Shown piece after piece: positions 47,879 through 64,000 of a stretch of 64,000 nucleotides of DNA. The notes beneath the pieces were generated by a model. It did no database searches and was not told where the DNA came from. It saw only the letters and a list, made by a program, of their open reading frames with translations. This DNA is from Pectobacterium peruviense. Its GTDB lineage: Bacteria; Pseudomonadota; Gammaproteobacteria; Enterobacterales; Enterobacteriaceae. Within the stretch, counting starts at the first letter, position 1, and every line of letters starts with the position of its first letter. A program made the position numbers and the translations under genes. The stretch spans positions 21,501 to 85,500 of the forward strand of contig NZ_LXFV01000023.1 in assembly GCF_002847345.1 (NCBI RefSeq), given 5' to 3'.

Positions 47879-48546
47879 TGATGAACCTCCCCGTATTTAA
47901 ACGGTACGCGATAAACCTTAGGACGAGTGCCGAGCGCGATTTTGTAGCGATAGGTCGGCTGTTGACGAAGCTGGCGGGAAATGTCGCTGTCAGGGTCGTC
48001 AAGGTTACCGAACGTCAGCGCGTTCGTCGGACAAGACAACACACAGGCGGGCAGTTTTCCGGCTTTCAGGTTAGTCTTGCGGCAAAAATCGCACTTATCC
48101 GCCGTTTTCGTCTGCGGATGAATAAAGCGCACCTGATAAGGGCAAGCCGCAATACAGTATTGGCACCCTACGCACAGATCGGGATTCACATCCACAATGC
48201 CGCTTGCCGCATCACGAAACGACGCACCGGTAGGACACACGTCAACGCAGGGTGAATTCTCACAGTGCTGGCAGGAGTGACGGAAAAAGCGATATTTCAC
48301 GTCTGGGAATGTCCCAATCGGTTCGCTGCGAATGATCGTCAGACGCGATACACCTTCCGGCACCTGATTGACTTCACGGCAGGCATCCATGCAGGCCGTA
48401 CAGCCGATACAGAGCGATTCATCATGGATCATGCCGTAGCGGACGCCGTTGATATTCAGCGTCTGTGCGACGACTTGTCCCGCCGTGCTGGTGATGGCAA
48501 TCAGCCCGCCCATACGGGCAAGAAATTGACGACGAGAGCAACTCAT
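47875..48546 (-). CDS. nrfC: NrfC, 4Fe-4S ferredoxin subunit
   Basis: 223-residue Tat-exported ('[17 protein letters not shown]') protein with four 4Fe-4S motifs: '[16 protein letters not shown]', '[17 protein letters not shown]', '[16 protein letters not shown]' and '[20 protein letters not shown]'. It passes electrons from NrfD to NrfB in the periplasm. Coupled by 4-base overlaps on both sides. Confidence 0.94.
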   Translation of the reverse strand: MSCSRRQFLARMGGLIAITSTAGQVVAQTLNINGVRYGMIHDESLCIGCTACMDACREVNQVPEGVSRLTIIRSEPIGTFPDVKYRFFRHSCQHCENSPCVDVCPTGASFRDAASGIVDVNPDLCVGCQYCIAACPYQVRFIHPQTKTADKCDFCRKTNLKAGKLPACVLSCPTNALTFGNLDDPDSDISRQLRQQPTYRYKIALGTRPKVYRVPFKYGEVHQ

Positions 48547-49118
48547 GGCTGCCTCTTATTACCCAGATGCACTGAGGCTGGGTTGAAGTCTGGGTTATTG
48601 CGCTGATCGCTATGACAATCCACACACAGTTTGATGCGGCTTTTGTCGTTCAGCGTCTGCATACTGTCCTGCGTGGGGTGCAGTTGATGGCAACTGGCAC
48701 ACGCTACTTTCGCCACATGCACATCGTGTGGCCAAAACGCTTTCTGCAACTGCTCCGGCGCATGGCATGACATACAGACGCCGTTCTGTTCTTCCACCTT
48801 ATACATCGGGAAGTTAAAGCGCATGACATCCTTAACGCCCTCGCGGTGCAGCAGTGACGGCTTGCCATGACAGTTTGTGCAGGTCAGCTGTTGTTGATTA
48901 TGCGGGTTGACTGCGGTGGCATGTTTGCCCTGCATGCCATCCTCTTCCGGTTTATGGCACTGTAGACAAGCCTCATCGGGATTGCGCTGTGGCATTACCG
49001 TCCACCGCTCTCCTTTTTCCGCCTGGGGTGCGGGCTGCGTCAGCCCTGGCAATGCCCAAAGCATGCCTGATACCAGCACCCCGGCAGTCAATAACGAACG
49101 TAATACGCTCATATCCAC
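48543..49118 (-). CDS. nrfB: Pentaheme cytochrome c NrfB
   Basis: 191-residue periplasmic cytochrome with a signal peptide (about 1-27, '[20 protein letters not shown]') and five CXXCH sites: CLQCH, CTNCH, CMSCH, CASCH and CVDCH. It donates electrons to NrfA. Separated from nrfA by 40 bp that contain a stable hairpin. Confidence 0.94.
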   Translation of the reverse strand: MDMSVLRSLLTAGVLVSGMLWALPGLTQPAPQAEKGERWTVMPQRNPDEACLQCHKPEEDGMQGKHATAVNPHNQQQLTCTNCHGKPSLLHREGVKDVMRFNFPMYKVEEQNGVCMSCHAPEQLQKAFWPHDVHVAKVACASCHQLHPTQDSMQTLNDKSRIKLCVDCHSDQRNNPDFNPASVHLGNKRQP

Positions 49119-49129
49119 TCCACTTTATG

Positions 49130-49151
49130 ATCGCCCGCGTCCACGGGCGAT
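49130..49151 (-). terminator. Intercistronic hairpin between nrfA and nrfB
   Basis: Perfect 8-bp GC-rich stem ATCGCCCG / CGGGCGAT with a 6-base loop, 8 bp after the nrfA stop. No T-run. Likely stabilises the nrfA message or attenuates nrfBCDEFG, giving more NrfA than membrane subunits. Confidence 0.5.
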
Positions 49152-49158
49152 GGGGTTA

Positions 49159-50577
49159 TTAGTTCAGTCGTCCAGCTTTACGCGCTTGCTCATCCCACTG
49201 CGGCACTACCGTATTCAGGAAATCCTGTTTCTCGGCGTTGATTTGCTGCATGTTGAGACCAATCGCCTGTTGCGCTTTCTCTTTTGTCGAGATATCCGGC
49301 AACTTGACTTCCCCTGTCACCCCTTTCTGTGCCAATAAGCGCACCAGTTTGGTTCTCGCCTCGGCAGATTTGCTCAGCGAGGTGCCAAGCATCCGTAAGC
49401 CTTCATCCGGCGCATGCATGTGAATACCGTGAGACGCCACCGCCAAATCCCAGCGCCACTGCGCATGGCGGATATCTATCAGAATCGGCTGCATGTCTGC
49501 TTCGGTTGCACCGGCATCCCAGGCCGCTTTGGCCTCAAAATGCGCGTGAACCAGTTGCTCTTCTGCTTTCAGTTTTAATTCCTGAATGGCCGTTTTGCGT
49601 TCAGCGACAACCGCTTGCATTGCCGCTTTATCCTGCGTATGGCAATTGGTGCATGTTTCGCCGTAATTATCGAAGGGGTTACCGATCTTGTGATCGGTGT
49701 ACAGCTTGCCGTCTGCGTTTTTCACTTTCGGCATATGGCAGTCGATACAGGTCACGTTGTTTTTACCGTGGATACCAACGCTCCAGGTTTCATACTCTGG
49801 ATGTTGGGCTTTCAGCATCGGTGCGCGGGAAAGGGTGTTGGTCCAGTCGGAGAAGGAAATGGCGTCATAGTATTTCTCCATGTCCTCGACTTTCGTGCCG
49901 TTATCCCATGGGAATTTCACGGCTTTGTCTTTGCCAGAAAAATAATACTCAACGTGGCATTGTCCACAGACCATGGACTGCTGTCCGAACCGACTGGCGC
50001 TATCAAACGGCTTGCCAATCGCCTCCATCGCGCGTTCCGCGTAAGGACGGGATAGCGTCAGCGCGGGCTTGCCCTGAGCAAAATCCGGTGACGCGGTATC
50101 ATGGCAATCTGCACAACCGAGATCGTTAGTAATCTCCGGCCCACCTCGCGCCCATTTGCCTTTGAAGTAGCCCTCCTCGCCCTCCTGTTGGATCAACCGA
50201 GCGACGTCCGGGCTTTTACAACTCCAGCACGCCATTGGCAGAGGGCCATCTTCTGCCGTCTTCGGTGCACCGGTGCGTAGCGTTTCACGTACGTCCGTTA
50301 TTGCGTAAGCGTGGCCGCGCGGCTTGTTATAGTCTCTGGAAAAGGGGTAACCCGCCCAGAGGATCACCATATAGGGATCTTCTGCCAGCGCATCGTGGCG
50401 CTCAGACTGTTCGCTGGTCGCTTTCCACGAGTTGAACTGATCGGGGTGTTGATTGATGAATACCGAATTTCTTGCCTCTATCGGGGCGGGAGAAGGAGAC
50501 GCCGGAACATCCGCCGAATAGGCTGGCATCATTAGAAAGAGACTGGCTACCATGCCCCACAGATAGGAGATTGACAT
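49159..50577 (-). CDS. nrfA: Ammonia-forming cytochrome c nitrite reductase NrfA
   Basis: 472-residue periplasmic pentaheme enzyme reducing nitrite to ammonium with six electrons. Signal peptide about 1-21. The active-site heme motif CWSCK (117-121) has lysine as proximal ligand, followed by four CXXCH motifs (CADCH, CGQCH, CIDCH, CTNCH). '[18 protein letters not shown]' provides further heme ligands. ATG 50577 ('[17 protein letters not shown]') has AGGA five bases upstream and is preferred to 50592. First gene of nrfABCDEFG, with an FNR site about 140 bp upstream. Confidence 0.96.
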
Positions 50578-50713
50578 GCTTATCCTGACCATGCGTTTGT
50601 GTCCACATTAAGCCGCCTGCTGGCGGTCATTTTAGTTATCCATTCGACAGAAACCACACCAACTGTCGTGACATTACTCGCCCTATGAATACCAAAAAGA
50701 TGCATTTGAAATA

Positions 50714-50727
50714 TTGTTTTTGATCAA
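50714..50727 (-). promoter_or_regulatory. FNR site of the nrf operon
   Basis: TTGTT-TTTG-ATCAA, read on the plus strand, one mismatch from the palindromic consensus TTGAT-N4-ATCAA. Centred 41.5 bp before a predicted minus-strand start near 50679, for which TATTCA (50691-50686) is a suitable -10. Class II activation by FNR is expected. Confidence 0.65.
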
Positions 50728-50742
50728 AGGTAAAGAAAAGTA

Positions 50743-50997
50743 ATGAATCGTATCGAAAGTTATATGAGGATTATCTCAATCACGGAGGGCGGACATTGCC
50801 AAAATAAGACAAGGGACTTAAAAATTGCGGGCTTAAAAATTATGAGCTTAAAAATTCAGTACTTAAAAACTGTCAGCTTCGGCATCAAAGTATGCGGTGT
50901 GAGCACTGGGATGAGGTGTTCATGTCGGAAATTCATCCCAGTGTGTTTTCTGATAAAACGCGACGTGAGGCATTCCCGCAGGAACGCATTACCGTGA
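50743..50997 (+). CDS. Doubtful 84-residue ORF containing 15-bp repeats
   Basis: ATG 50743 is preceded by AAAGGTAAAGAAAAGTA and lies just past the nrf FNR site on the opposite strand. The predicted protein has a repeated stretch (DLKIAGLKIMSLKIQYLKT) encoded by tandem 15-base units, then cysteine- and arginine-rich sequence with no recognisable fold. No homologue recognised. May be a chance frame in a repeat-bearing intergenic region. Confidence 0.2.
   Translation: MNRIESYMRIISITEGGHCQNKTRDLKIAGLKIMSLKIQYLKTVSFGIKVCGVSTGMRCSCRKFIPVCFLIKRDVRHSRRNALP
50816..50875. repeat. Four 15-bp degenerate tandem repeats
   Basis: Units ACTTAAAAATTGCGG, GCTTAAAAATTATGA, GCTTAAAAATTCAGT and ACTTAAAAACTGTCA, sharing the core CTTAAAAAYT, in the nrfA to nucleoside-hydrolase gap (50578-51046). 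A fifth partial unit (GCTTCGG) follows. Confidence 0.8.
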
Positions 50998-51046
50998 ACG
51001 CGCTAAATCCACGCTTGAGTAAGCGGTATTAACCCTTCAGGGATTT

Positions 51047-52060
51047 TTATTTTCCCTGACCATAAGCCAACGCCAGTTTGGCGTAGAAATCTTCCAGCGT
51101 GAAGCGGGCATCAACCGCGTTATACACCCGAATCTGGCGCGCATTGCCCTGAGGCGCATAAGTCAGATCGTCGTTTAACTGTGGCGCGTTGACCAGCGTG
51201 TAGTGATATTCGTGGTCATCCAGCAGCAGAGAAACCGAGGGATTATCACCCAATACCCAAACTTCACTTTTCGGCCAGGGAACATCTTTGATGGTTTCGG
51301 AAATCGCACGATTAAATTCGATCAGCTGTTGCCACAGGTACTCCCCGACTTTCCCTTGCGGCTTAACGCGTACCGCAAGTTCAGACAGCGAAACACGCAC
51401 GGACATATAGACATTGTGCGGAACCTGCCATAACGGCACCTGAGATTTGAATACGTGGTTCGCCGCAACCGGATCGTTGAACATATTGTATTCCCAGCCG
51501 CCTTTCGGGTAAGGCATACCGCCAATCCACACAACCGTCATTTTGCTAGCGATCTTCGGTTCAGCTTGCAGCGCAGCGGCAATATCCGTAATCGGCCCCA
51601 TGACTAACACAAATAACGGATGCGGATCGTCTTTTAACGCCTCCTTGATGAGCATCTGCGACCCTTCACTCAGTGCTGGCACGCCACCGTCGGCTTTCAG
51701 CGCCTGTGTCGCACCGCGATAAACGGGAATATCTGCCTTTCCCATCACATTCATCAGACGCTGAAGCTCATGATAGCTTTCCATCATGCTGTTTTCGCCA
51801 TCACGTTTCATCAACGGCGCGGTACGGGAGTAATGGGCGGCAATCAGTCCTTTCACCTGCATCGTTGGCGTCAACACCGCATGCGCAACGGCAAAATCAT
51901 CATCAGCCTCGTTTTTAGCATCAGCACTGATAATGACGCGAATCTGTTTATGATCGGCTACATCAAAAGGTGAAGTTTGAGCCTGAGCGGTGAACACGCT
52001 GAGGAAAGGCAATGCGACGATCACCATGGCAAACTGGGAAAAATACCTGTGAATAAACAT
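51047..52060 (-). CDS. Exported nucleoside-hydrolase-like protein
   Basis: 337 residues with a signal peptide (about 1-27, 'AMVIVALPFLSVFTAQAQ') and a fold related to inosine-uridine nucleoside hydrolases. 'IISADAKNEADDDFAVAHAV' supplies the Asp cluster (Asp47, 53-55) expected to bind Ca2+. 'VLVMGPITDIAAALQAEP' and 'VWIGGMPYPKGGWEYNMFNDP' are typical of the superfamily. It would act in the periplasm on a nucleoside or other N-glycoside. ATG 52060 after AAGGATAATC is preferred to 52135. Downstream of an exported esterase gene; possibly part of the extended bgl transcript. Confidence 0.85.
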   Translation of the reverse strand: MFIHRYFSQFAMVIVALPFLSVFTAQAQTSPFDVADHKQIRVIISADAKNEADDDFAVAHAVLTPTMQVKGLIAAHYSRTAPLMKRDGENSMMESYHELQRLMNVMGKADIPVYRGATQALKADGGVPALSEGSQMLIKEALKDDPHPLFVLVMGPITDIAAALQAEPKIASKMTVVWIGGMPYPKGGWEYNMFNDPVAANHVFKSQVPLWQVPHNVYMSVRVSLSELAVRVKPQGKVGEYLWQQLIEFNRAISETIKDVPWPKSEVWVLGDNPSVSLLLDDHEYHYTLVNAPQLNDDLTYAPQGNARQIRVYNAVDARFTLEDFYAKLALAYGQGK

Positions 52061-52164
52061 GATTATCCTTAACTGTGCTGAGCAATCGTTGATATGGCAG
52101 CCCAGCGATTCAGGCTGCCCAGAGAACGCGGGCACGCGACGACTCTGCCCGCAGCACGCAAACG

Positions 52165-53428
<1,264 letters not shown>

Positions 53429-53441
53429 GTGATGACAGGTA

Positions 53442-55208
<1,767 letters not shown>

Positions 55209-55277
55209 CTAGCCGCGCCCTCCTGTTTCATTTTATTCTCCTGCCATCTTTCCCATGGGTAGTAAAAAATAGAGTTC

Positions 55278-55313
55278 GCATTCATTCCGGTTCTTCTTTC
55301 TGAGAATGAATGC
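55278..55313 (-). terminator. Hairpin between bglB and bglH
   Basis: Perfect 10-bp stem GCATTCATTC / GAATGAATGC with a 16-base loop, followed on the minus strand by GAACTCTATTTTTT. It could reduce read-through into bglH. Confidence 0.5.
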
Positions 55314-55338
55314 GTAAATAACGTATCGATATGCTGGT

Positions 55339-58673
<3,335 letters not shown>

Positions 58674-58737
58674 CTATCCTTAAATACTTAACAGACATAT
58701 ATATCAATATGTTATGTTTACCAGATCTGTTTGAGAC

Positions 58738-58825
58738 AAAAAAAAACCTAAATCGCTTTTCCCAATAAACATTGAGAAAACGATTTAGGTTTTGCCTGCC
58801 CGTCTAGCCTGACAGTAACAATCCT
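58738..58825 (-). promoter_or_regulatory. RAT antiterminator and terminator upstream of bglF
   Basis: On the minus strand the RAT sequence (GGATTGTTACTG ... GGCAGGCAAAACC, 58824-58788) overlaps the 5' arm of a terminator (AACCTAAATCG...CGATTTAGGTT) ending in a run of nine T. BglG dimer binding to RAT should prevent termination. Confidence 0.9.
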
Positions 58826-58978
58826 GATTCTTTGTCAGCGCGACTTATGCGCCAACAATAAAAACGTACTTCATCTGATAATTTACTTTCCACATACTCT
58901 ATTCTTTCACTTTCATCGTAAGCAAGGCATTTATCTTGCTACGCTGCTATTTTGTGACGAAAAGCAAATTAGCAGAAA

Positions 58979-59845
<867 letters not shown>

Positions 59846-59860
59846 TCAAACCCTGGAAAC

Positions 59861-59925
59861 AAAAAAACCAGACACCCGTAACAAGAACGAGCATCTGGTT
59901 TTGCCTGCTTACGCAGTAACAATCC
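59861..59925 (-). promoter_or_regulatory. RAT antiterminator and terminator upstream of bglG
   Basis: Minus strand: RAT from GGATTGTTACTG (59925) through GCAGGCAAAACC (59897), overlapping a terminator with arms AAAACCAGA...TCTGGTTTT and a T7 tail (59861-59867). Same arrangement as upstream of bglF. Confidence 0.9.
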
Positions 59926-60201
59926 GCAATGGTTGGTAAACTACCATCTGCATTCATCTTCTCAAGGAGCATGACACAAAAACGTGATACGGATCGATAG
60001 AAAAGCATGTCGCTTACACGCACTTTCTTTATTTATTGTCGGCTGTTACAAGAATCAACAACTTGCCATCACCCGCCGCAATAGCGTATTTCTACGGCGG
60101 ATTTTTTAGGCAGTTGCGCAACAAAGTTAGGTAAAAAACCCAAATCGCTCAGTTTTTTGCGTAAACGTGACAAAATCTTCAATTTCATACCTTTTGCCAC
60201 C

Positions 60202-60262
60202 TTGTTTCTCGTCGCTTAATAACTATAATACGAAACGTCGTTTCAATTGAATGGTTTCAGCT
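60202..60262 (+). promoter_or_regulatory. pykF promoter with Cra (FruR) site
   Basis: TTGTTT (60202-60207), a 16-base spacer and TATAAT (60224-60229) predict a start near 60236. A Cra-like site AGCTGAAACCATTCA (minus strand, 60262-60248) lies just downstream and a second dyad GAAACG-T-CGTTTC spans 60232-60244. Cra is known to repress E. coli pykF. The remainder of 59926-60487 is the bglG upstream region and a leader of about 250 bases with nothing else recognised. Confidence 0.65.
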
Positions 60263-60487
60263 AAACAACGTGCCACTATCAATAATATTATTATCAACGG
60301 CATCGCCAACGCGCCCCTCCGCTAATCTCATGCGGCGAGCAGTTGCGCACTTCATTACCCATTCGCTACGACCATCTATACTTACCTCTTTTACACTGTT
60401 TCCTCACTCATTCTTTCCAGCGGCTTGTCCCAGAACGCCACTGGTTCACTCGTTTTTTTATCCATCACAACTTGTAGAAACTATCGT

Positions 60488-61900
60488 ATGAAAAAGACAA
60501 AAATTGTTTGTACCATCGGGCCGAAAACAGAGTCAGAAGAAATGCTTGGCAACCTGCTGTCTGCCGGCATGAATGTTATGCGCCTGAACTTCTCTCACGG
60601 GGATTACGCAGAACATGGCCAACGCATCAAGAACCTGCGTGCCGTCATGGAAAAAACTGGTCAGCAAGCTGCTATCCTGCTTGACACCAAAGGCCCAGAA
60701 ATCCGCACCATGAAGCTGGAAAACGGCGCTGACGTAACGCTGACCGCCGGTCAAGCGTTCACGTTCACCACCGATCAAAGCATCGTGGGTAACAAAGATC
60801 GCGTCGCAGTCACTTACGCTGGATTCACCGAAGACCTCAGCGTGGGTGACACGGTTCTGGTTGATGACGGCTTGATCGGTATGCAGGTTACAGCCGTCAG
60901 CGGTAGCGACGTCGTGTGTAAAGTGCTGAACAATGGCGATCTGGGCGAGAACAAAGGCGTTAACCTGCCAGGCGTTTCCATCCAGTTGCCTGCTCTGGCT
61001 GAAAAAGACAAACGTGACCTGATTTTCGGTTGCGAACAAGGCGTCGATTTCGTTGCTGCTTCCTTTATCCGTAAACGTTCCGACGTTGAAGAAATTCGCG
61101 CACACCTGAAAGCACATGGTGGCGAGCACATCCAGATCATCTCCAAAATCGAAAATCAGGAAGGTCTGAACAATTTCGACGAAATTCTGGAAGCATCTGA
61201 CGGCATCATGGTTGCTCGTGGCGACTTGGGCGTTGAGATCCCGGTTGAAGAAGTGATCTTCGCACAGAAAATGATGATCGAAAAATGTAACCTGGCACGC
61301 AAAGTGGTTATCACCGCGACGCAAATGCTGGATTCAATGATCAAAAACCCACGTCCTACCCGCGCTGAAGCTGGCGACGTGGCGAACGCCATCATCGACG
61401 GCACCGATGCCGTTATGCTGTCTGGCGAAAGTGCGAAAGGTAAATACCCGCTGGAATCCGTTACCATTATGGCGACGATCTGTCAGCGTACCGATTCCGT
61501 GATGAAAAGCCGTCTGGATACCATTAAGACTCCTCCAGTTCTGCGTATCACTGAAGCCGTCTGCCGTGGCGCGGTAGAAACTGCAGAGAAACTGGATGCA
61601 CCGCTGATTGTGGTTGCGACCAGTGGCGGTAAGTCTGCCAAATCTATCCGCAAATACTTCCCGAATGCCCGCATTCTGGCGCTGACGACAAATGAAGTCA
61701 CTGCGCGTCAGCTTCTGCTGAGCAAAGGCATTGATACGCTGCTGGTGAAAGAAATCGCCTCTACCGATGATTTCTACCGCCTCGGTAAAGAAGCGGCGCT
61801 GAAGACCGGTCATGCGCAAGCAGGTGATGTTGTGGTGATGGTATCTGGTGCACTGGTTTCCAGCGGCACAACCAACACCGCTTCCGTACATCGTCTCTGA
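60488..61900 (+). CDS. pykF: Pyruvate kinase I (PykF)
   Basis: Glycolytic enzyme making ATP and pyruvate from phosphoenolpyruvate and ADP; the type I form is activated by fructose 1,6-bisphosphate. The 470 residues match E. coli PykF throughout: '[20 protein letters not shown]', '[16 protein letters not shown]', active-site '[18 protein letters not shown]' and '[16 protein letters not shown]', and C-terminal allosteric domain '[19 protein letters not shown]'. The frame is open from 60425; ATG 60488 gives the exact family start. The upstream gap contains its Cra-controlled promoter. Confidence 0.97.
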   Translation: MKKTKIVCTIGPKTESEEMLGNLLSAGMNVMRLNFSHGDYAEHGQRIKNLRAVMEKTGQQAAILLDTKGPEIRTMKLENGADVTLTAGQAFTFTTDQSIVGNKDRVAVTYAGFTEDLSVGDTVLVDDGLIGMQVTAVSGSDVVCKVLNNGDLGENKGVNLPGVSIQLPALAEKDKRDLIFGCEQGVDFVAASFIRKRSDVEEIRAHLKAHGGEHIQIISKIENQEGLNNFDEILEASDGIMVARGDLGVEIPVEEVIFAQKMMIEKCNLARKVVITATQMLDSMIKNPRPTRAEAGDVANAIIDGTDAVMLSGESAKGKYPLESVTIMATICQRTDSVMKSRLDTIKTPPVLRITEAVCRGAVETAEKLDAPLIVVATSGGKSAKSIRKYFPNARILALTTNEVTARQLLLSKGIDTLLVKEIASTDDFYRLGKEAALKTGHAQAGDVVVMVSGALVSSGTTNTASVHRL

Positions 61901-61920
61901 TCCCCACTATCAGATCGGTA

Positions 61921-61947
61921 AAAAGCGCCTTAATGGCGCTTTTTTTA
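61921..61947 (+). terminator. pykF terminator
   Basis: AAAAAGCGCC-TTAAT-GGCGC followed by T7, 20 bp after the pykF stop: a standard intrinsic terminator. Confidence 0.9.
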
Positions 61948-62139
61948 TATTCTGAAACGACTTTCTACAGTGCGATAACCTAATTAATGCGTTTGCGTAA
62001 CACGCCTTTTTAATAGCCAAAGCCTCAGAGTTATCCGATAAAAATAGCGCTGTTTTCCTTACTTTTTTAATTAATAGGTAAAACTCGCTGTTTCTTTGAG
62101 CGAACGATCGAAATTAAGCATGTTCTCATCAAAAATTTA

Positions 62140-62168
62140 TTCTCATTAGAAAAAAGTTTGTGTAATAC
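62140..62168 (+). promoter_or_regulatory. lpp promoter
   Basis: TTCTCA (62140-62145), a 17-base spacer and TAATAC (62163-62168); the sequence from here through GTAACGCTACATGGAGATTA to the ribosome-binding site GAGGGTATTAATA is nearly identical to the strong E. coli lpp promoter and leader. The AT-rich 61948-62139 stretch upstream has no other feature. Confidence 0.8.
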
Positions 62169-62201
62169 TTGTAACGCTACATGGAGATTAACTCAATCTA
62201 G

Positions 62202-62450
<249 letters not shown>

Positions 62451-62470
62451 TCGAGCTGGTTAAGTAGTGA

Positions 62471-62500
62471 AAATGGCGCACAGTGTGCGCCATTTTTTTT
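62471..62500 (+). terminator. lpp terminator
   Basis: AAATGGCGCACAGTGTGCGCC followed by A and T8: a perfect stem with a long T-run about 20 bp after the lpp stop. Confidence 0.92.
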
Positions 62501-62641
62501 GCCTTTGTTCTGTCAGCAGTTCTGTTCCATCAACCTTCGCATTCATCCCTTTTACACGTTGTCTGCCGTCACTATCTTTCCATCCGATCCTTGAACCAGC
62601 ACAGATGCGCCTGAGACGCACCTGACCGGTTTATTTCATGA

Positions 62642-63664
62642 TTAACGAGAGGTAGTGCTGATGGCGGTGATTGGCGCAACCTGATGCGTCTTAGGCGTTT
62701 CTGGAGACGACTCTACCGGTGGTTGGTAGGTATTGATATCCTGCCCTACGCTAACCACAATCGGCATGCCGGAACGACGTACAATCGCATCAGAAACGGC
62801 TTTACTGTCCGTCTCCGCATCCTTAACAAACTTCTGTGTCTTCGCCGTCAACGGAATCGTCATGGTTTGTGGATCGTCCTTATCGGTCTTCGACAAAGGC
62901 TGATGCACTTCAACATAGCGTTTACCGTCCGGTTCAACGGAGGTTTTAATCGCATCATTAAGAATCTGCACACGCGTACCTACTGGTACGTTATCAAACA
63001 ACGCCTTGATATCATCTGGGCGCAGACGGATACAGCCGGAGCTTACGCGCATGCCGATACCGAAGTCCGCGTTTGTGCCATGCAGCAAATAAACGCCGCC
63101 GTGCGCTGACAGACGCAATGCATGTAGCCCCATCGGGTTATCCGGGCCAGCCGGAACGACCGCAGGCAGCTTAATGCCCTGTTCTTCGAGATAGTGCTTA
63201 CGGATGTTCGCCGTTGGCGTCCAGGTTGGATTCTCACGTTTCTCGCTCACGCTGGTCGTCATCAGTGGCGTATTGCGCCCCAGTTGACCAATGCCGATCG
63301 GGTAAACGATGACGGTGTTTTTCCCTTTCGGGTAGTAGTAGAGGCGTAATTCCGCCAGATTGACCACGATGCCTTCACGCGGGGTGTCCGGCAGCAGCAT
63401 TTGCGTCGGGATCGTGAGAGTAGAACCCGGTGTCGGCAGGTAAGGATCCGCGCCAGGATTTGCTTCCAGCATGCCCAGTAAACCAATCTTGAAATCTGCC
63501 GCGATGGCTTCCAGCGGACGACCGTCATTAGGAACGGTATAAGCGATGTTCTCGCCGATAAGGCGACTATTGGGTGGCGGTAGCGGATATTCCGTCGCTC
63601 TAGCGGCGGTGCTGGCCAGGTATGCTGCGAAGGCCATACCAAGTAAAGTTAACGCGCGTTTCAT
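62642..63664 (-). CDS. ldtE: L,D-transpeptidase (LdtE/YnhG type)
   Basis: 340-residue periplasmic enzyme that forms 3-3 cross-links in peptidoglycan. Signal peptide about 1-22 ('LLGMAFAAYLASTAARA'), a LysM-like domain at about 40-85 ('ENIAYTVPNDGRPLEAIAAD'), then the YkuD domain with 'HGTNADFGIGMRVSSGCIRL', which contains the catalytic Cys and His. ATG 63664 is preferred over the open frame to 63784. Position next to lpp and pykF matches E. coli ynhG (ldtE). Confidence 0.92.
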   Translation of the reverse strand: MKRALTLLGMAFAAYLASTAARATEYPLPPPNSRLIGENIAYTVPNDGRPLEAIAADFKIGLLGMLEANPGADPYLPTPGSTLTIPTQMLLPDTPREGIVVNLAELRLYYYPKGKNTVIVYPIGIGQLGRNTPLMTTSVSEKRENPTWTPTANIRKHYLEEQGIKLPAVVPAGPDNPMGLHALRLSAHGGVYLLHGTNADFGIGMRVSSGCIRLRPDDIKALFDNVPVGTRVQILNDAIKTSVEPDGKRYVEVHQPLSKTDKDDPQTMTIPLTAKTQKFVKDAETDSKAVSDAIVRRSGMPIVVSVGQDINTYQPPVESSPETPKTHQVAPITAISTTSR

Positions 63665-64000
63665 ATTAGGTTCCCTACAATCAATAACATCTGGCTGTGT
63701 ACCCAGAATGCAGTATCCGGCTATACCTCTTGATCTGGTGTCAATGCGGCTATTGGTGCCTCTTTCCACCGAACGTGGGTACATATTAGCATTATTGTAA
63801 CAAAAGAATATTTGATTTAAAAATCAAAGCATTGATATTCAATTCTTTACAAAACAGAGTCAGCATAAAATTTAACGGGAAATAAATATACGGGACGAAT
63901 TCTGAAATATCAGCGAGTTAATAAATGAACCGAAAAACAATAACGTGCCGTTGGTAAAAATCAGTAAATGAAAAAAACAAAAAAGCGCTGGACGTTTTTT
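63665..64000. other. Upstream region of ldtE to window end
   Basis: 336 bp with no credible gene. It should contain the ldtE promoter (minus strand, TACAAT near 63796 is a possible -10). An 18-base palindrome TTTGATTT-AA-AAATCAAA lies at 63811-63828; its FNR-like arms are spaced too far apart for FNR. The end of the window is AT-rich. Confidence 0.35.

Noticed and set aside
59926..60030. CRP site upstream of bglG
   Set aside because: A TGACAC...GTGAT stretch looks similar at first sight, but the half-sites are in the wrong orientation and spacing for CRP.
60533..61891. Long ORFs antisense to pykF
   Set aside because: Products of strong codon bias in pykF; no independent start signals or recognisable domains.
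63811..63828. FNR site upstream of ldtE
   Set aside because: Arms TTGAT/ATCAA are separated by six bases instead of four, so it is only an AT-rich palindrome.

Overview
The window is a bacterial chromosome segment from a gammaproteobacterium of the order Enterobacterales. It is most probably a soft-rot Pectobacteriaceae genome such as Pectobacterium. That rests on close protein similarity to E. coli for the housekeeping genes, the conserved neighbourhood purR-cfa-ribE-mdtK-tRNA-Val at one end and pykF-lpp-ldtE at the other, and a plant-associated beta-glucoside operon. The genus is an inference from memory of gene order, not from a search.

Layout. 1-5 kb: the 3' part of purR, then cfa, ribE (convergent) and mdtK, a MITE-like repeat, and a tRNA-Val(GAC). 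5.3-9.8 kb: a lactate utilisation operon (lactate permease, lutABC). 9.8-18.1 kb, minus strand: a guanidine catabolism operon. It encodes an ABC transporter, two DUF1989 carboxyguanidine deiminase subunits, a small coupled ORF and a biotin-dependent guanidine carboxylase of the 'urea carboxylase' family. It is preceded by a guanidine-I (ykkC) riboswitch, a near-perfect sigma-54 promoter and two NtrC-like sites. No allophanate hydrolase gene lies in the window. 18.1-24.5 kb: a MarR regulator, a DUF3861 protein, katG, a membrane metallophosphoesterase, a DeoR regulator and a HAD phosphatase. 24.8-27.4 kb: a structured inverted repeat, a second tRNA-Val(GAC), an operator-like promoter with a micro-ORF, an SDR and a quinone-oxidoreductase-type dehydrogenase.

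27.6-50.6 kb is a continuous block for periplasmic nitrate-to-ammonia respiration. The narQ-narP two-component system is divergent from napFDAGHBC. The nap operon converges on the cytochrome c maturation operon ccmABCDEFGHI. Upstream of ccm, on the same strand, lies nrfABCDEFG. Nitrate/nitrite sensing, nitrate reductase, heme ligation and nitrite reductase are therefore adjacent. FNR and NarP/NarL-like sites can be seen at the nap, ccm and nrf promoters.

51-60 kb, minus strand: a secreted nucleoside-hydrolase-like protein, a secreted esterase-like alpha/beta hydrolase, and the bglG-bglF-bglB-bglH beta-glucoside system. A RAT antiterminator/terminator leader lies upstream of both bglG and bglF. 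60-64 kb: pykF with a Cra site, lpp and the L,D-transpeptidase gene ldtE. No insertion sequences, prophage genes or CRISPR arrays were seen. Start codons were chosen from ribosome-binding sites, overlaps with upstream genes and remembered family lengths; all identifications come from reading the proteins, not from database searches.
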